64,000 bases of DNA, from NCBI RefSeq assembly GCF_017356015.1, contig NZ_JAFIQV010000001.1:62001-126000 (forward strand), given 5' to 3'. Shown here in pieces: positions 30,295 to 38,031 of the stretch. Numbering within the stretch: the first letter of the stretch is position 1; every line of letters starts with the position of its first letter. A model generated the notes under the pieces. The model ran no database searches. It saw only the letters and a program-made list of their open reading frames with translations, and was not told the DNA's origin. The stretch comes from Azospirillum sp. SYSU D00513. Lineage in GTDB: Bacteria; Pseudomonadota; Alphaproteobacteria; Azospirillales; Azospirillaceae. The position numbers and the translations under genes are program-made.

Positions 30295-31383
30295 TCAGAC
30301 TGCCGCCGCCTTCGCCTTCGTGCCGCGCGGGGTGCTGCCCAGCTTCTGGAAGAAGTCGCGGCCGGGCTTCTCGACGAGGTGGAAGAGCAGCCAGGATAGC
30401 GCCCAGACGATGGCGAGGAAGAGGACGAAGCTCACCGCCTTGCTCTCCACCCCCAGCAGCGCGTCCACACGCGGCAGGAGCTTGCCCAGCACCGGCACAT
30501 GGACGAGGTACATGGAGTAGGAGATCACGCCCAGATGGTAGGAGAGCCGGTTGGCGAAGATCCGGTCGCACAGCCGGCTGCCCTGGCAGGCGTTGATGAT
30601 CAGGACGGGATAGAAGGCGTAGATGACCAGATCGTGCGCCTCGACGGCGAAGGCCAGGGCGAGGCCGGAGAGCACCGCCGCCGTGACGAGGCTGCCCGAC
30701 AGCCAGGCCTTCGCCAGCGGATGCTTGTGGAGCCGGTAGCAGATCAGCCCGATGCAGAAGCCCGACAGGCAGCGCAGCAGCGGCAGCACGCTGTCCCCCG
30801 TCACGACGTCCAGCGGCGTCGCGGGACGGCCCAGGCCGCTGAAGGCGACGAAGGCCAGCCCGGCGGCGCTGAGCGCCAGCATGGCGGCGGTGGCCCGCCA
30901 GCCGCCGAAGACGCACAGCCCCAGCAGCAGCGGGAACAGGAGGTAGGCGGCGAACTCCGTGCTGATCGACCAGCTCGGCTCCAGCAGGCTTTCCGTCCCG
31001 ATGCCCCAATTGTGGACGAGCAGCAGGTTGGCGAGGATGTCCAGCCCGTGCAACTCCACATAGGCCTCCAGCCCCACCTTCCTCATGTCCAGCAGGACGA
31101 CCCCCGCCGTGATCATGAAATAGAGCGGGTAGACTCGGGCCAGCCGCTTCCACAGGAAGGACAGGTAATGGTCCAGCGACGCGTTGGCCCCGAAATACTT
31201 CGAATAGCTCACGGCCATGACGAAGCCGCTGAGGATGAAGAAGAGATCGACGCCGAGGGAACCGCGGATGAACAGGTCATGGACCGGGCCGCTGTCGAGC
31301 TGGCTGTGTCCGTAATGGAGCAAAAGCGGCGTGATGGCCGCGACGCCACGCAATCCCGTCAGCGATCGTATCTCCTGTGACAT
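30295..31383 (-). CDS. Acyltransferase 3 family membrane protein
   Basis: A 362-aa integral membrane O-acyltransferase of the OafA/NodX/ExoZ type with about ten membrane segments. The N-terminal motif RSLTGLRGVAAITPLLLHYGH contains the family R-x-x-x-x-R-x-x-A and catalytic His region. FFILSGFVMA and the RVYPLYFM segment are also typical. It probably acetylates a surface polysaccharide or lipid; no polysaccharide genes lie nearby to name the substrate. It stands alone. Confidence 0.9.
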   Translation of the reverse strand: MSQEIRSLTGLRGVAAITPLLLHYGHSQLDSGPVHDLFIRGSLGVDLFFILSGFVMAVSYSKYFGANASLDHYLSFLWKRLARVYPLYFMITAGVVLLDMRKVGLEAYVELHGLDILANLLLVHNWGIGTESLLEPSWSISTEFAAYLLFPLLLGLCVFGGWRATAAMLALSAAGLAFVAFSGLGRPATPLDVVTGDSVLPLLRCLSGFCIGLICYRLHKHPLAKAWLSGSLVTAAVLSGLALAFAVEAHDLVIYAFYPVLIINACQGSRLCDRIFANRLSYHLGVISYSMYLVHVPVLGKLLPRVDALLGVESKAVSFVLFLAIVWALSWLLFHLVEKPGRDFFQKLGSTPRGTKAKAAAV

Positions 31384-31589
31384 CGTCTCCTGTCCCCCGA
31401 AATGGTTCGATGGGCCGATGATTACCCTTTCGATCCGTTAGGGGACAATTGAGCGACCGGCTTTCCGGCCGGCGCAGTGGTATTGCCGCCCGGAGCCACA
31501 ACCCGCTACTTCGGAGGAAGGGTCTATCCTTCGGCCCAGCCTCATACCACCCGGGACATAACCCGGCGGCGGGGGCCGCCGGCCCCGCC

Positions 31590-33290
31590 CTACGCCGGCT
31601 GGGCGCCCGGCAGGGGCGTGAAGGGGCGCGCCTCGTCGTGGGCGTATTCGATCATGCGGCTGGCGACCTCGCGCTCGGCCATGAAAACGGCGGTGGCGCC
31701 GAGCTTTTCCAGATGGGCCACGACCTCGTCGCTGTGCGCCCGCACGGCGATGCGCAGCTCCGGGTTCAGTTGAAGCGCGCGCTCGACGATGCGGCCGGCC
31801 TCCAGCCCGTCGGGAACGGCGACCAGCATCAGGCTCGCCCGGTCGATGGCGGCCTGCTCCAGCACGCCAGGGACGGCGGCGTTGCCGTAGACCACGTTGC
31901 GGCCGGCGGCGCGCAGGGCCTTGGCCCGCTCGCGCTGAAGGTCGATCACGACCAGCGGCAGCCCGCTGTGCGCGACCGTCTCCAGCACCTGCCGGCCGAC
32001 GCGCCCGTGGCCGACCAGAACGACATGGCCCGCGAAGTCGTAAGCGGGGCCGCCCCCCTCCTCGTCCATCGCCACGGCCGGGGCCGGAGCCTTCTCCTCC
32101 TTCGCGTGGAGGCGGTTCAGGAAGGCGAAGAGGAAGGGGTTGGCGGTGATGGACAGCAGCGCGCCGGCCAGCACCAGCGCCTGCCCCTCCTCCGGCAGGA
32201 CGTTCAGCCCGACGCCGAGCCCGGCCAGGATGAAGGAGAATTCCCCGATCTGGGCGAGGCTGACCGCGACCATCAGCGCGGTGCTCGTCGGGTAGCGGAA
32301 GGCCTTGACCAGCGCGAAGGCGGCGACCGACTTGCCGAAGACGATGATGGCGAAGACCGCCGCCACGGCCAGCGGCTCGCGCACCAGCACGCCCGGATCG
32401 AACAGCATGCCGACCGAAACGAAGAACAGCACGGCGAAGGCGTCCTTGAGGGGCAGCAGCTCCTCCGCCGCGCGGTGGCTGAGGTCGGATTCGCTCAGCA
32501 CCATGCCGGCGAAGAAGGCGCCGAGCGCGAAGGACACGCTGAACAGCACCGCCGAGCCGTAGGCGATGCCGAGCGCGATCGCCAGCACGCCGAGCGTGAA
32601 CAGCTCGCGCGAGCCGGTCCGCGCGATGCGGGCGAGCATCCAGGGCACGATCCGGCGGCCGCCGATCAGCATCAGCGCGACGAACAGCGCGACCTTGCCC
32701 AGCGTCACGGCCAGCGACAGCCACAGCTCCCCGCCCGGCCCGCCCTCCTGGCCGCCGTTCCCGTTCAGCATCTGTGCCACCGGCGGGAGCAGGACGAGCG
32801 CCAGCACCATCGCGAGGTCCTCGACGATCAGCCAGCCGATGGCGATGCGTCCGCGCTCGGTCTTGAAGAGGTCGAGCTGTTCCAGCGCGCGCAGCAGCAC
32901 CACCGTGCTCGCCACCGACAGCGCCAGCCCGAAGACCAGCCCGGCCCCCAGGTCCCAGCCCATCGCATGGGCCAGTCCCCAGCCGAGCAGAGTCGCGAAG
33001 CCGATCTGCACCAGCGCGCCCGGCACCGCGATGGCGCGCACCTTCATCAGGTCATCCAGCGAGAAATGCAGCCCGACCCCGAACATCAGCAGGATCACCC
33101 CGATTTCCGCGAGCTGCGGGGCCAGGTGCAGGTCGGCCACATAGCCCGGCGTGAAGGGCCCGATCACCACGCCCGCCAGCAGATAGCCGACCAGGGGCGA
33201 CAGCTTGATCCGGTTGGCCAGGGCGCCCAGCGCGAAGGCCAGCACGAGGCCGGCGACCATGGTGGCGATCAGTGACGTGTGATGGGGCAT
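31590..33290 (-). CDS. Monovalent cation:proton antiporter, KefB/YbaL type
   Basis: A 566-aa CPA2 antiporter. A hydrophobic domain of about 12 helices covers residues 1-385, and a Rossmann-type RCK/TrkA-N domain begins with HVVLVGHGRVGRQVLE near residue 430. The order matches YbaL/KefB potassium efflux systems gated by nucleotides. The start at 33290 (MPHHTSL) has GGGAGG nine bases upstream; the frame extends 39 codons further without support. It is divergent from the XRE regulator. Confidence 0.9.
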   Translation of the reverse strand: MPHHTSLIATMVAGLVLAFALGALANRIKLSPLVGYLLAGVVIGPFTPGYVADLHLAPQLAEIGVILLMFGVGLHFSLDDLMKVRAIAVPGALVQIGFATLLGWGLAHAMGWDLGAGLVFGLALSVASTVVLLRALEQLDLFKTERGRIAIGWLIVEDLAMVLALVLLPPVAQMLNGNGGQEGGPGGELWLSLAVTLGKVALFVALMLIGGRRIVPWMLARIARTGSRELFTLGVLAIALGIAYGSAVLFSVSFALGAFFAGMVLSESDLSHRAAEELLPLKDAFAVLFFVSVGMLFDPGVLVREPLAVAAVFAIIVFGKSVAAFALVKAFRYPTSTALMVAVSLAQIGEFSFILAGLGVGLNVLPEEGQALVLAGALLSITANPFLFAFLNRLHAKEEKAPAPAVAMDEEGGGPAYDFAGHVVLVGHGRVGRQVLETVAHSGLPLVVIDLQRERAKALRAAGRNVVYGNAAVPGVLEQAAIDRASLMLVAVPDGLEAGRIVERALQLNPELRIAVRAHSDEVVAHLEKLGATAVFMAEREVASRMIEYAHDEARPFTPLPGAQPA

Positions 33291-33341
33291 AGAGGCGGGC
33301 CTCCCTTCGCGGTTTGAAATGTTCTTTGCACCTCCCATATG

Positions 33342-33357
33342 TTGGTCAAATTGGTCA
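33342..33357. promoter_or_regulatory. Candidate operator: direct repeat of TTGGTCA
   Basis: Two TTGGTCA copies start nine bases apart in the divergent promoter region between the antiporter gene and the XRE regulator. The repeat could be an autoregulatory binding site. Evidence is limited to repetition and position. Confidence 0.3.
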
Positions 33358-33391
33358 TTTTCAACGGAAGCTGTCAGGATTTCCGACCAGA

Positions 33392-33646
33392 ATGCCGCAC
33401 AGCGCAACGATCAGCCCGGGCCAATGCCGGGCGGCCCGAGGCTTCCTCGACTGGACGCAGGAGGAGCTGGCGGAACGGGCCGCCGTGTCCCGTGGAACCG
33501 TCCGCGACTTCGAAAAAGGCCGCCACGCGCTGCACCGGAGCACGGAGACCCTGCTCGTGCAGGCCTTCCTCGCGGCCGGCGTGACGTTCCTGTCCGCCGA
33601 CCAGGGCGGGCCGGGGGTGCTGTTCAGGGAGGCGGGCGAGGGCTGA
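33392..33646 (+). CDS. Small XRE-family helix-turn-helix regulator
   Basis: An 84-aa protein consisting of a single Cro/C1-type helix-turn-helix: GQCRAARGFLDWTQEELAER is the first two helices, AAVSRGTVRDFEKGRHAL the recognition region. The C-terminal end GGPGVLF is typical of a widespread alphaproteobacterial family of lone HTH proteins. The ATG at 33392 gives the family length. Possible targets are itself and the divergent antiporter gene. Confidence 0.85.
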   Translation: MPHSATISPGQCRAARGFLDWTQEELAERAAVSRGTVRDFEKGRHALHRSTETLLVQAFLAAGVTFLSADQGGPGVLFREAGEG

Positions 33647-33658
33647 CCCGCCCCGCCG

Positions 33659-33877
33659 TCACTCGCGCCAGAAGGGCTTTTCCGCTTCCTGCCGCGCCTC
33701 CAGCGGGGTCAGGCCGATGTCGCGCAACTGGCTGTCGTCGAGCGCCTCCAATGCGCGGCGCTGCCGCCCGCGCTCGATCCAGCGGCCCAGCAGGGCCAGG
33801 AAACGGCCCGGGAGCGATGCCGCCGGATATGCGGGAAGAATGTTCCGGCCTTGTGCTGAGCGATCGAACGCGTTCAT
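33659..33877 (-). CDS. DUF1127 small protein
   Basis: A 72-aa protein ending in the DUF1127 (YjiS-like) motif: GRWIERGRQRRALEALDDSQ followed by LRDIGLTPLEARQEAEKPFW. This Arg-rich C-terminal module has been linked to RNA binding and metabolic or stress control in other alphaproteobacteria. The start MNAFDRS at 33877 is chosen. It is divergent from a GcvA-like regulator, a recurrent pairing, with a palindrome between them. Confidence 0.85.
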   Translation of the reverse strand: MNAFDRSAQGRNILPAYPAASLPGRFLALLGRWIERGRQRRALEALDDSQLRDIGLTPLEARQEAEKPFWRE

Positions 33878-33960
33878 GGGACGGGCCTTTCGGAAGGGAT
33901 CGTGCAGGCCGGAAACTGCGCCCCTTCCCCCTTGTCCGCAAACGAGGCTTTCTCTAGCCT

Positions 33961-33979
33961 GCATGAGTTGAACTCATGC
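33961..33979. promoter_or_regulatory. Perfect 19-bp palindrome, candidate GcvA-type operator
   Basis: GCATGAGTT-G-AACTCATGC lies 13 bases before the LysR start in the DUF1127-LysR intergenic region. It contains T-N11-A within dyad symmetry, the standard LysR box. It is most likely the autoregulatory site that also controls the DUF1127 gene. Confidence 0.65.
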
Positions 33980-33991
33980 GGATGAACCATC

Positions 33992-34888
33992 ATGGCCCGG
34001 CGCCTGCCCTCGCTCCACGGCCTGCGCGCCTTCGAGGCGGCGGCGCGGCAGCTGAGCTTCACCCGCGCGGCGGAGGAGCTGAACGTCACCCAGAGCGCGG
34101 TCAGCCACCAGATCCGCGCGCTGGAGGAGCAGATGGGCGTTGCCCTGTTCCGGCGCGTGCCGCAGGGGCTTCTTTTGACGGAGGCGGGGCAGCTTCTGCT
34201 GCCGGCGGTGCGCGATGCCTTCGACCGGCTGGCGGTCGGGGTCGAACGCGTGCGGGAGCATGAGGCCTCAGGCACGCTCACGGTCAGCGTCTCGCCCTAT
34301 TTCGCCGGGCGCTGGCTGATGCCGCGCATCGGGCGCTTCCGCGCGCTGCATCCGGGGATCGAGCTGCGCATCAGCGCGAACCCGCTTTATGTGGACTTCA
34401 CGCGGGAGACGGACATCGACCTCGCGGTCCGCCACGGCCTCGGCACCTGGGACGGGCTGCACGCGGTCCGCTTTCTGGACGATCAGGTGTTTCCGGTGTG
34501 CAGCCCGGCGCTGCGCCCGCCGCTGGAGACGCCGGAGGATCTGCGGCACCACGCCTTGCTGAACGACGAGATGCACCACTACTGGGACGCCTGGCTGGCC
34601 GGGGCCGGGCTGACGGGCCTAGCGCCCAGCGCGGGGCTGCGGCTGACCGACATCGGGCTGGCGATCCAATGCGCCATCGCCGGCCAGGGCGTCGCCATGG
34701 CGCGCGCCTCGCTGATCGAGGAGGAGCTGGCGGCGGGGACGCTGATCCGCCCCTTCGCGCTCAGCATCCCCGCCGATTTCGGCATCTACGCGGTCTGCCC
34801 GGAAGCGATGGCCGACCGCCCGAAGATCGCGGCCTTCCGCGACTGGCTGATCGCGGAGGGCCGCAACGACCAGCCGGTGCTGTCCTGA
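33992..34888 (+). CDS. GcvA-like LysR-family regulator
   Basis: A 298-aa LysR protein of the GcvA group. The N-terminus RRLPSLHGLRAFEAAARQLS and SFTRAAEELNVTQSAVSHQI is diagnostic of this group. The effector domain carries SVSPYFAGRWLMPRIGRF and IDLAVRHGLGTW. Despite the name, most such proteins do not control the glycine cleavage system; the adjacent DUF1127 gene is the likely target. Confidence 0.92.
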   Translation: MARRLPSLHGLRAFEAAARQLSFTRAAEELNVTQSAVSHQIRALEEQMGVALFRRVPQGLLLTEAGQLLLPAVRDAFDRLAVGVERVREHEASGTLTVSVSPYFAGRWLMPRIGRFRALHPGIELRISANPLYVDFTRETDIDLAVRHGLGTWDGLHAVRFLDDQVFPVCSPALRPPLETPEDLRHHALLNDEMHHYWDAWLAGAGLTGLAPSAGLRLTDIGLAIQCAIAGQGVAMARASLIEEELAAGTLIRPFALSIPADFGIYAVCPEAMADRPKIAAFRDWLIAEGRNDQPVLS

Positions 34889-34894
34889 CGGCGC

Positions 34895-36463
34895 TTAGGC
34901 CGCCAGCTTCTCGCGGATCAACCCCTTGGTCTCCTCGATCCCGTAGAGCTGGATGAAGGAGCCCATGCGCGGGCCGGTGCTCTGGCCCAGCAGCACCTCG
35001 TAGAGCGCCAGGAACCAGGCGCGCAGCTCGGTGAAGCCGTGCGCCTTGCCGACCTCGAACACCTCGTTCTGGATGGCCTCGGCGGTGGCGCCGGCGGGAA
35101 TGGCGTCCAGCCGCGTCAGCAGGTCCTCCAGCGCGGCGCGCTCGGCGTCGGTGGGGGCGCGGAACTGCTTGGTCGGCTTCACCTGGTCCTGGTAATAGCG
35201 GACGGCGTATCCCGCCAGCTTGTCCAGGAAGGGGCTGTTCTCCGGCGTGGCCTCGGGCGCGTAGCGGCTGATGAAGCCCCACATCACGTCCTTGGTCTCG
35301 GCGTTCGCCGCACCCGCCAGGTTCAGCAGAAGGTTGAAGGACACGTCGGAGCGCACCGCCGGCGGCTTGCCGTTGTGGATGTGCCAAGCCGGGTTCTCCA
35401 ACCTCTTGGCCGGCTCCTCCTGCGGGAACTTGCCGACGAAGGCCAGATACTCGTCCACCGCGCGCGGGATGACGTCGAAATAAAGCCGCTTTGCCGCCTT
35501 CGGCTTCTGGAACATGTAGAGCGCCAAGCTTTCGGGCGGCGCGTAGGCGAGCCACTCCTCCATCGTCAGGCCGTTGCCCTTCGACTTTGAGATCTTCTGG
35601 CCCTTGTCGTCCAGGAAGAGCTCGTAGTTGAAGCCCTCCGGCGGCGGGCCGCCGAGGATGCGCGCGATCTTGCCGGCAAGGTCGGCCGAGGGGATCAGGT
35701 CCTTGCCGTACATCTCGTAATCGACGCCCAGCGCGTACCAGCGCATGCCCCAGTCGGGCTTCCACTGCAGCTTGACATGGCCGCCGGTCACGGGGACCTC
35801 GACCTTCTTCCCGTCCTCGTCCTCGAAGACGATGGTGCCGGCGTCCAGGTTGCGCTCCAGGATCGGTACCTGCAGGACACGGCCCGTGGCGGGCGACACC
35901 GGCAGGAAGGGGCTGTAGGTCTGCTGCCGCTCCTCGCCGAGCGTCGGCAGCATCACCGCCATGATCTCGTCGTAGTGGCGCAGCACGCCGAGCAGCGCCT
36001 CGTCGAAGCGGCCGGACTTGTACCATTCGGTCGAGGACTGGAACTCGTACTCGAAGCCGAAGCCGTCGAGGAAGGCGCGCAGCCGCGCGTTGTTGTGGGC
36101 GCCGAAGCTCTCATGCGTGCCGAAGGGGTCCGGCACCTGGGTCAGCGGCTTGCCGAGGTTCTCCTTCACCATCTCCTGGTTGGGGATGTTGTCGGGAACC
36201 TTGCGAAGCCCGTCCATGTCGTCCGAGAAGCAGAAGAGCTTCGTCGGCAGGTCACTCATCGCCTGGAAGGCCTGGCGAACCATGGTGGTGCGCGCCACCT
36301 CGCCGAAGGTGCCGAGGTGCGGCAGGCCCGACGGGCCGTAGCCCGTCTCGAACAGGACGTAGCCTTTGGCCGGCGGGGCTTTCGAGAAGCGCGCGACCAG
36401 TTTGCGCGCCTCCTCGAACGGCCACGCCTTCGCCTGCAACGCCAAATCCCGCTCGCCGGTCAT
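34895..36463 (-). CDS. lysS: Lysyl-tRNA synthetase, class I
   Basis: A 522-aa class I LysRS, the archaeal/alphaproteobacterial type rather than the common class II enzyme. HIGH-like motif: [16 protein letters not shown] near residue 45. KMSKS-like motif: KISKSKGNG near residue 270. An alpha-helical anticodon-binding domain follows. The start [10 protein letters not shown] at 36463 has AGGGA nine bases upstream; ATGs at 36484 and 36649 are in frame but the residues before MTGERD do not look like the family. It is the only lysS seen in this window. Confidence 0.95.
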   Translation of the reverse strand: MTGERDLALQAKAWPFEEARKLVARFSKAPPAKGYVLFETGYGPSGLPHLGTFGEVARTTMVRQAFQAMSDLPTKLFCFSDDMDGLRKVPDNIPNQEMVKENLGKPLTQVPDPFGTHESFGAHNNARLRAFLDGFGFEYEFQSSTEWYKSGRFDEALLGVLRHYDEIMAVMLPTLGEERQQTYSPFLPVSPATGRVLQVPILERNLDAGTIVFEDEDGKKVEVPVTGGHVKLQWKPDWGMRWYALGVDYEMYGKDLIPSADLAGKIARILGGPPPEGFNYELFLDDKGQKISKSKGNGLTMEEWLAYAPPESLALYMFQKPKAAKRLYFDVIPRAVDEYLAFVGKFPQEEPAKRLENPAWHIHNGKPPAVRSDVSFNLLLNLAGAANAETKDVMWGFISRYAPEATPENSPFLDKLAGYAVRYYQDQVKPTKQFRAPTDAERAALEDLLTRLDAIPAGATAEAIQNEVFEVGKAHGFTELRAWFLALYEVLLGQSTGPRMGSFIQLYGIEETKGLIREKLAA

Positions 36464-36642
36464 GGTGATAAGTCCCTTTGCCATAGGCCTTGAAAAGGAA
36501 GGGACCCTAGGGCGCGGAACACATGGCGTCAACTGCGGGCAAGCGGAAAAACAGGCGCTTTCCGCCGGGTGGCCGGGTGGGCGACCTGTCGCGGCGCCCA
36601 CATTGTCCGGAGCAGGACTTCCCAAACACTCCAAGAACTTAA

Positions 36643-36726
36643 CCGTCATCCCCGCGAAGGCGGGGATCCAGGCTGTGTCTGCAGTTCACACGTAGCCCTG
36701 GATCCCCGCTTTCGCGGGGATGACGG
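36643..36726. repeat. REP-like palindromic repeat
   Basis: Two 30-base arms in inverted orientation (36643-36672 and 36697-36726), each itself a hairpin, begin CCGTCATCCCCGCGAAGG and end with GGGGATGACGG. The element fills the otherwise empty 373-base gap between lysS and the DUF2892 gene. It belongs to the same family as the copies at 47.75-48.04 and 61.39-61.54 kb. Confidence 0.85.
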
Positions 36727-36832
36727 AAAGTGGTTATTGTTCAGTCACTTATTGCCGGGCCGGGCGCCGTTTTCACGTCGTGGCGTGGAACGGCAAAAAT
36801 ACCAGCCTCGGGCGGCAAAAACTCCAAAGGGC

Positions 36833-37132
36833 TCAGGAGTAGGAAGGCTCCCGGCTCAGCGCCTCGGTCTGGCTGCCGGTGCTGCCGGCGATCTGGTGGT
36901 GGCCGCCTTCCAGCGTCGCCTTGACCGGGCAGTGGCCGCTCATGCCGCGGGCGACCATGGCCGCGCCGAACAGCCCCATGATGGCACCCGGCAGGTCGCC
37001 GCCGCGCCGCAGGCCGCCGGCCGCGATGGCGAGCCCCAGCCCGGTGGAGACGATGCGCTCGCCCATGCCCATGTTCTTCTCGCCGCCGAACAGACGGTCA
37101 TAGCCTTCGCGGACGATCGTTTCGGTGTTCAT
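36833..37132 (-). CDS. DUF2892 (YgaP-like) membrane protein
   Basis: A 99-aa protein with one or two short hydrophobic helices (RIVSTGLGLAIAAGGL and LPGAIMGLFGAAMVARGMSG) followed by the typical GHCPVKATL cysteine-proline motif and a polar tail. It matches the DUF2892/YgaP transmembrane-domain family by pattern. The rhodanese domain of full YgaP is absent. Role unknown. Confidence 0.7.
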   Translation of the reverse strand: MNTETIVREGYDRLFGGEKNMGMGERIVSTGLGLAIAAGGLRRGGDLPGAIMGLFGAAMVARGMSGHCPVKATLEGGHHQIAGSTGSQTEALSREPSYS

Positions 37133-37238
37133 GATCCTGATCCCATCGGTTGGCGCGCGGGCCGCGCGCTGCTCAATCCAACCAACGGCTTAGCCCCTGC
37201 CGGGGTTCCAGCCCCACCCTCGCGCCCTTGGCGCGGAC

Positions 37239-37925
37239 CTACCCCGCGCAATCGTCCAGCCGGTCGCTCTCCACCACCCCCATGCGCCGTTCGATGACCC
37301 CCGCGCGGCGGGACACGTAGGGGCCGGGCTTGCCGGCCGACCAGTTGCGGGGGCTCGGCAGCACGACAGCAAGCAGCGCGGCTTCCCGACGGCTCAGGGT
37401 GGCGGCGGACTTGCCGAAATGGTGGCGGGCCGCCGCCTCCGCGCCGTAGACGCCGTCGTCCCATTCGATGACGTTGAGATAGACCTCCATGATCCGGCGC
37501 TTGGACCAGAGGGTCTCGATCAGCAGGGTGAAATAGGCCTCCGCTCCCTTGCGGATCCAGGTGCGGTCCTGCCAGAGGAAGACGTTCTTGGCGGTCTGCT
37601 GGCTGATGGTGCTGCCGCCGCGCAGCCGTCCGCCATCCTCGATGGCGGCGAAGGCGCCCTCGATGGCGGCCCAGTCGAAGCCGAGATGGTCGCAGAACTT
37701 CGCGTCCTCCGAGGCGATCACGGCGCGGACGAGCTGGGGCGAGATCTCCGTCAGCGGCACCCAGTCCTTGTCGATGCCCGACCCACCGACGGCGCGGACC
37801 AGCATGAAGGGCGTCACCGGCACCGGCAGGAAACGGTACAGAACAGCCGCCCCGACGCTGACCGCCACCAGCGCCAGCACGGCCAGCGCCGCGATCCGCA
37901 TCAGCCGCCGCCCGGAAACCCGCAT
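37239..37925 (-). CDS. mtgA: Monofunctional biosynthetic peptidoglycan transglycosylase
   Basis: A 228-aa GT51 glycosyltransferase with one N-terminal membrane anchor ([21 protein letters not shown]). Catalytic motif 1 is intact ([15 protein letters not shown], with the key Glu) and motif 2 is [16 protein letters not shown]. It polymerises lipid II into glycan strands without a transpeptidase domain. The start MRVSGRR at 37925 has GGAGAGG six bases upstream. It is divergent from the DinG-like gene. Confidence 0.93.
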   Translation of the reverse strand: MRVSGRRLMRIAALAVLALVAVSVGAAVLYRFLPVPVTPFMLVRAVGGSGIDKDWVPLTEISPQLVRAVIASEDAKFCDHLGFDWAAIEGAFAAIEDGGRLRGGSTISQQTAKNVFLWQDRTWIRKGAEAYFTLLIETLWSKRRIMEVYLNVIEWDDGVYGAEAAARHHFGKSAATLSRREAALLAVVLPSPRNWSAGKPGPYVSRRAGVIERRMGVVESDRLDDCAG

Positions 37926-38031
37926 CCCGTGCCTCTCCATCCGATCAGGGGAGGCCACCTTCGGGCGGATGGGGCGCGAGGTCAACAGGGCGTGCTCGCA
38001 TTGCGGCACCCTGCCCCACTATACTGCGGAC

